Shown here: positions 62,734-64,000 of the stretch, piece after piece | Layout: each line of letters starts with the position of its first letter | How positions within the stretch are numbered: the first letter of the stretch is position 1 | Origin: Allomesorhizobium camelthorni | Lineage (GTDB): Bacteria > Pseudomonadota > Alphaproteobacteria > Rhizobiales > Rhizobiaceae | Length of the DNA stretch: 64,000 bases | Direction of reading: 5' to 3' | Assembly: GCF_011045125.1 (NCBI RefSeq) | Contig: NZ_JAAKZF010000025.1 | Location: 1 to 64,000, forward strand | Notes under the pieces: generated by a model | What the model was told of the DNA's origin: nothing | Database searches by the model: none | The model's input: only the letters and a program-made list of their open reading frames with translations | Made by a program: the position numbers and the translations under genes

Positions 62734-63465
62734 ATGCTCTTCAAGCGACCCGTTCAGCGTTACGGGAAGACACCCGAACCCGTCACGCCCTATCAGAGGG
62801 CCAGCCAACTCTGGGACGAGCGCATCGGCTCCGCTCGCGTGCAAGCCAGGAACTGGCGGCTAATGGCCTTCGGCTGTCTGGCGCTGGCGACCGGCCTTTC
62901 CAGCGGGCTTCTGTGGCAGTCCATGCAAAGCCGCGTCGTGCCTTACGTCGTTGAGGTCGACCGTTTTGGTGAGGCGCGCGCCGTCGCGCCGGCCATACAG
63001 GGCTACGAGCCGTCCGATGCCCAGATCGCATGGCATCTCGGCCGCTTCATTTCGAATGTCCGCTCCATCTCCACTGATCCGGTGCTGGTGCGGCAGAACT
63101 GGCTTTCGGCATACGACTTCGCCACCGACCGCGCGGCTCTCTTCCTCAACGAATACGCCAAGATCAACGACCCGTTCGGCAAGATCGGCACGCGCAGCGT
63201 GTCGGTGCAGGTGACCAGCGTGGTGAGGGCGTCCGATAGCTCGTTCCAGGTCAAATGGACCGAACAGGTCTATGAGCGCGGCAGCCTCGCCAGCACCACC
63301 CGCTGGACCGCGATCCTCACGATGGTGATCCGCCCACCGAGCAACACCGACCAGCTGCGCAGGAACCCGCTCGGCGTCTTTATCAATGCCATCGATTGGT
63401 CGCGTGAGCTCGACAGCGCCGCGCCGACACCCGTTTCCCCGAAGGAGCCAGCAAATGAAGAATAG
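62734..63465 (+). CDS. trbF: TrbF (VirB8 family)
   Basis: 243 residues: short cytoplasmic start (FKRPVQRYGKTPEPVTPYQRASQLWDERIG), one membrane segment (~47-65), periplasmic VirB8-like domain (VVPYVVEVDRFGEARAV, FISNVRSISTDPVLVRQNWLSAYDF). A scaffold of the inner-membrane complex. Overlaps trbG by 11 bp. Confidence 0.93.
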   Translation: MLFKRPVQRYGKTPEPVTPYQRASQLWDERIGSARVQARNWRLMAFGCLALATGLSSGLLWQSMQSRVVPYVVEVDRFGEARAVAPAIQGYEPSDAQIAWHLGRFISNVRSISTDPVLVRQNWLSAYDFATDRAALFLNEYAKINDPFGKIGTRSVSVQVTSVVRASDSSFQVKWTEQVYERGSLASTTRWTAILTMVIRPPSNTDQLRRNPLGVFINAIDWSRELDSAAPTPVSPKEPANEE

Positions 63466-64000
63466 AGCGTCATTGTTCCGTGCTGCGCTGATCGTATCCG
63501 CGTCGGCGCTTGCCATGTCCGCCTGCGCGTCGAAGCCGGTTCCGCCGCCCGAGATCTCGTATGATGCGGCGGACTTCAAAACGGCCGTCATCGAGAAAGC
63601 GCCGGACAAGCCGGTGAGGATCGTCGAAGTCCCGAAGCCACTGCCACTGCCGGGGCAGCTGCAGCCCGAACCGGGGAAGGCGGCCGAGGATAAGCGCTCA
63701 CCCACGGAGCGCGTCGTCGATGCCAACAAAGCTGCCACCCAGGAACCGACGAAACATGGCTATGTCAACGCAGTTCAGGTCTATCCCTACGCGGAAGGCG
63801 CGCTCTACCAGCTCTATGCGGCGCCCGAGCGCGTCACCGATGTCGCGCTGCAGCCGGGCGAGACGCTCACGTCGGTATCGGCCGGCGACACTGTGCGTTG
63901 GGTGATCGGCGACACAGTAAGCGGCTCCGGAGACAACCAGCGCACCCATGTCTTGGTTAAGCCTTTCGCGCCAGGGCTCAAGACCAATCTCGTCGTAACA
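63455..64000 (+). CDS. trbG: TrbG (VirB9 family), cut by the window end
   Basis: The first 182 codons: a lipoprotein-type signal (IVSASALAMSACAS), a proline-rich stretch, then the VirB9 start VQVYPYAEGALYQLYAAPERVTDVALQPGETL and HVLVKPFAPGLKTNLVVT. Outer-membrane core component. The stop lies beyond 64000; trbH/trbI would be expected next. Confidence 0.92.
   Translation, partial: MKNRASLFRAALIVSASALAMSACASKPVPPPEISYDAADFKTAVIEKAPDKPVRIVEVPKPLPLPGQLQPEPGKAAEDKRSPTERVVDANKAATQEPTKHGYVNAVQVYPYAEGALYQLYAAPERVTDVALQPGETLTSVSAGDTVRWVIGDTVSGSGDNQRTHVLVKPFAPGLKTNLVVT

Noticed and set aside
1-64000. CRISPR arrays, tRNA or rRNA genes, complete insertion sequences
   Set aside because: Scanned by eye for regular repeats, tRNA-like ends and transposase motifs; none could be supported.

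Overview
The window looks like part of an integrative and conjugative symbiosis island (ICE) of a Mesorhizobium-like alphaproteobacterium. Supporting this are high GC; a nadABC-bioBFDAZ-panD / panBC vitamin block; a TraR/TraI quorum-sensing module followed by an frameshifted fseA-type activator and a divergent qseM/qseC pair; an rdfS-traF-rlxS transfer cluster; a trb type IV secretion operon; and two nod-box-like NodD sites. This arrangement is known from ICEMlSymR7A of M. loti. No integrase, att site, tRNA gene, nod/nif core gene, rRNA or CRISPR was recognised, so the window is internal to the element.

Layout. 1-13.2 kb: an outer-membrane protein remnant, a double cold-shock protein, then one long minus-strand operon (nadA-nadB-nadC-bioB-bioF-bioD-bioA-bioZ-panD, with five of the eight junctions being 4-bp stop/start overlaps). 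It is preceded by two tandem imperfect palindromes and the regulator gene nadQ; panBC is divergent. Together these make NAD, biotin (through BioZ) and pantothenate. 13.4-16.4 kb: traR, a perfect tra-box palindrome, traI, fseA in two reading frames (+1 shift, UUU_CGC site), qseM and qseC: the switch controlling ICE excision and transfer. 16.7-19.6 kb: OmpW-like porin and S9 peptidase. 19.6-23.9 kb: a decayed second traR-traI-fseA-parB copy in which only traI2 is intact.

23.9-28.2 kb: host-interaction genes, with a sulfotransferase and an FkbM methyltransferase each behind a nod box, a stand-alone Lrp/AsnC ligand-binding domain and an N-terminally truncated alpha carbonic anhydrase. 28.2-34.0 kb: ardC, DUF2958, a frameshifted ParB-like gene, DUF736, an rdfS paralogue lacking its helix-turn-helix core, and a truncated traF. 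34.1-42.7 kb: PhyH-type dioxygenase, DsbA- and TlpA-like thiol proteins, remnants of ccdA, fhaB and imuA, and a large subtilisin-type autotransporter. 43.1-48.8 kb: the second copy of the same backbone (parB remnant, DUF736, intact rdfS and traF), then a lytic transglycosylase and relaxase rlxS.

48.9-53.7 kb: a ubiquitin-like conjugation operon (DUF6527, JAB-E1, E2-like, Ubl) with a divergent XRE-ImmA pair and a nearby zinc-ribbon/HEPN-like protein. It sits between rlxS and traG and is probable anti-phage cargo. 54.1-64.0 kb: traG, a ribbon-helix-helix protein and trbBCDEJLFG, the last gene cut by the window end. Assignments come from reading translated sequence and motifs; no database search was possible.
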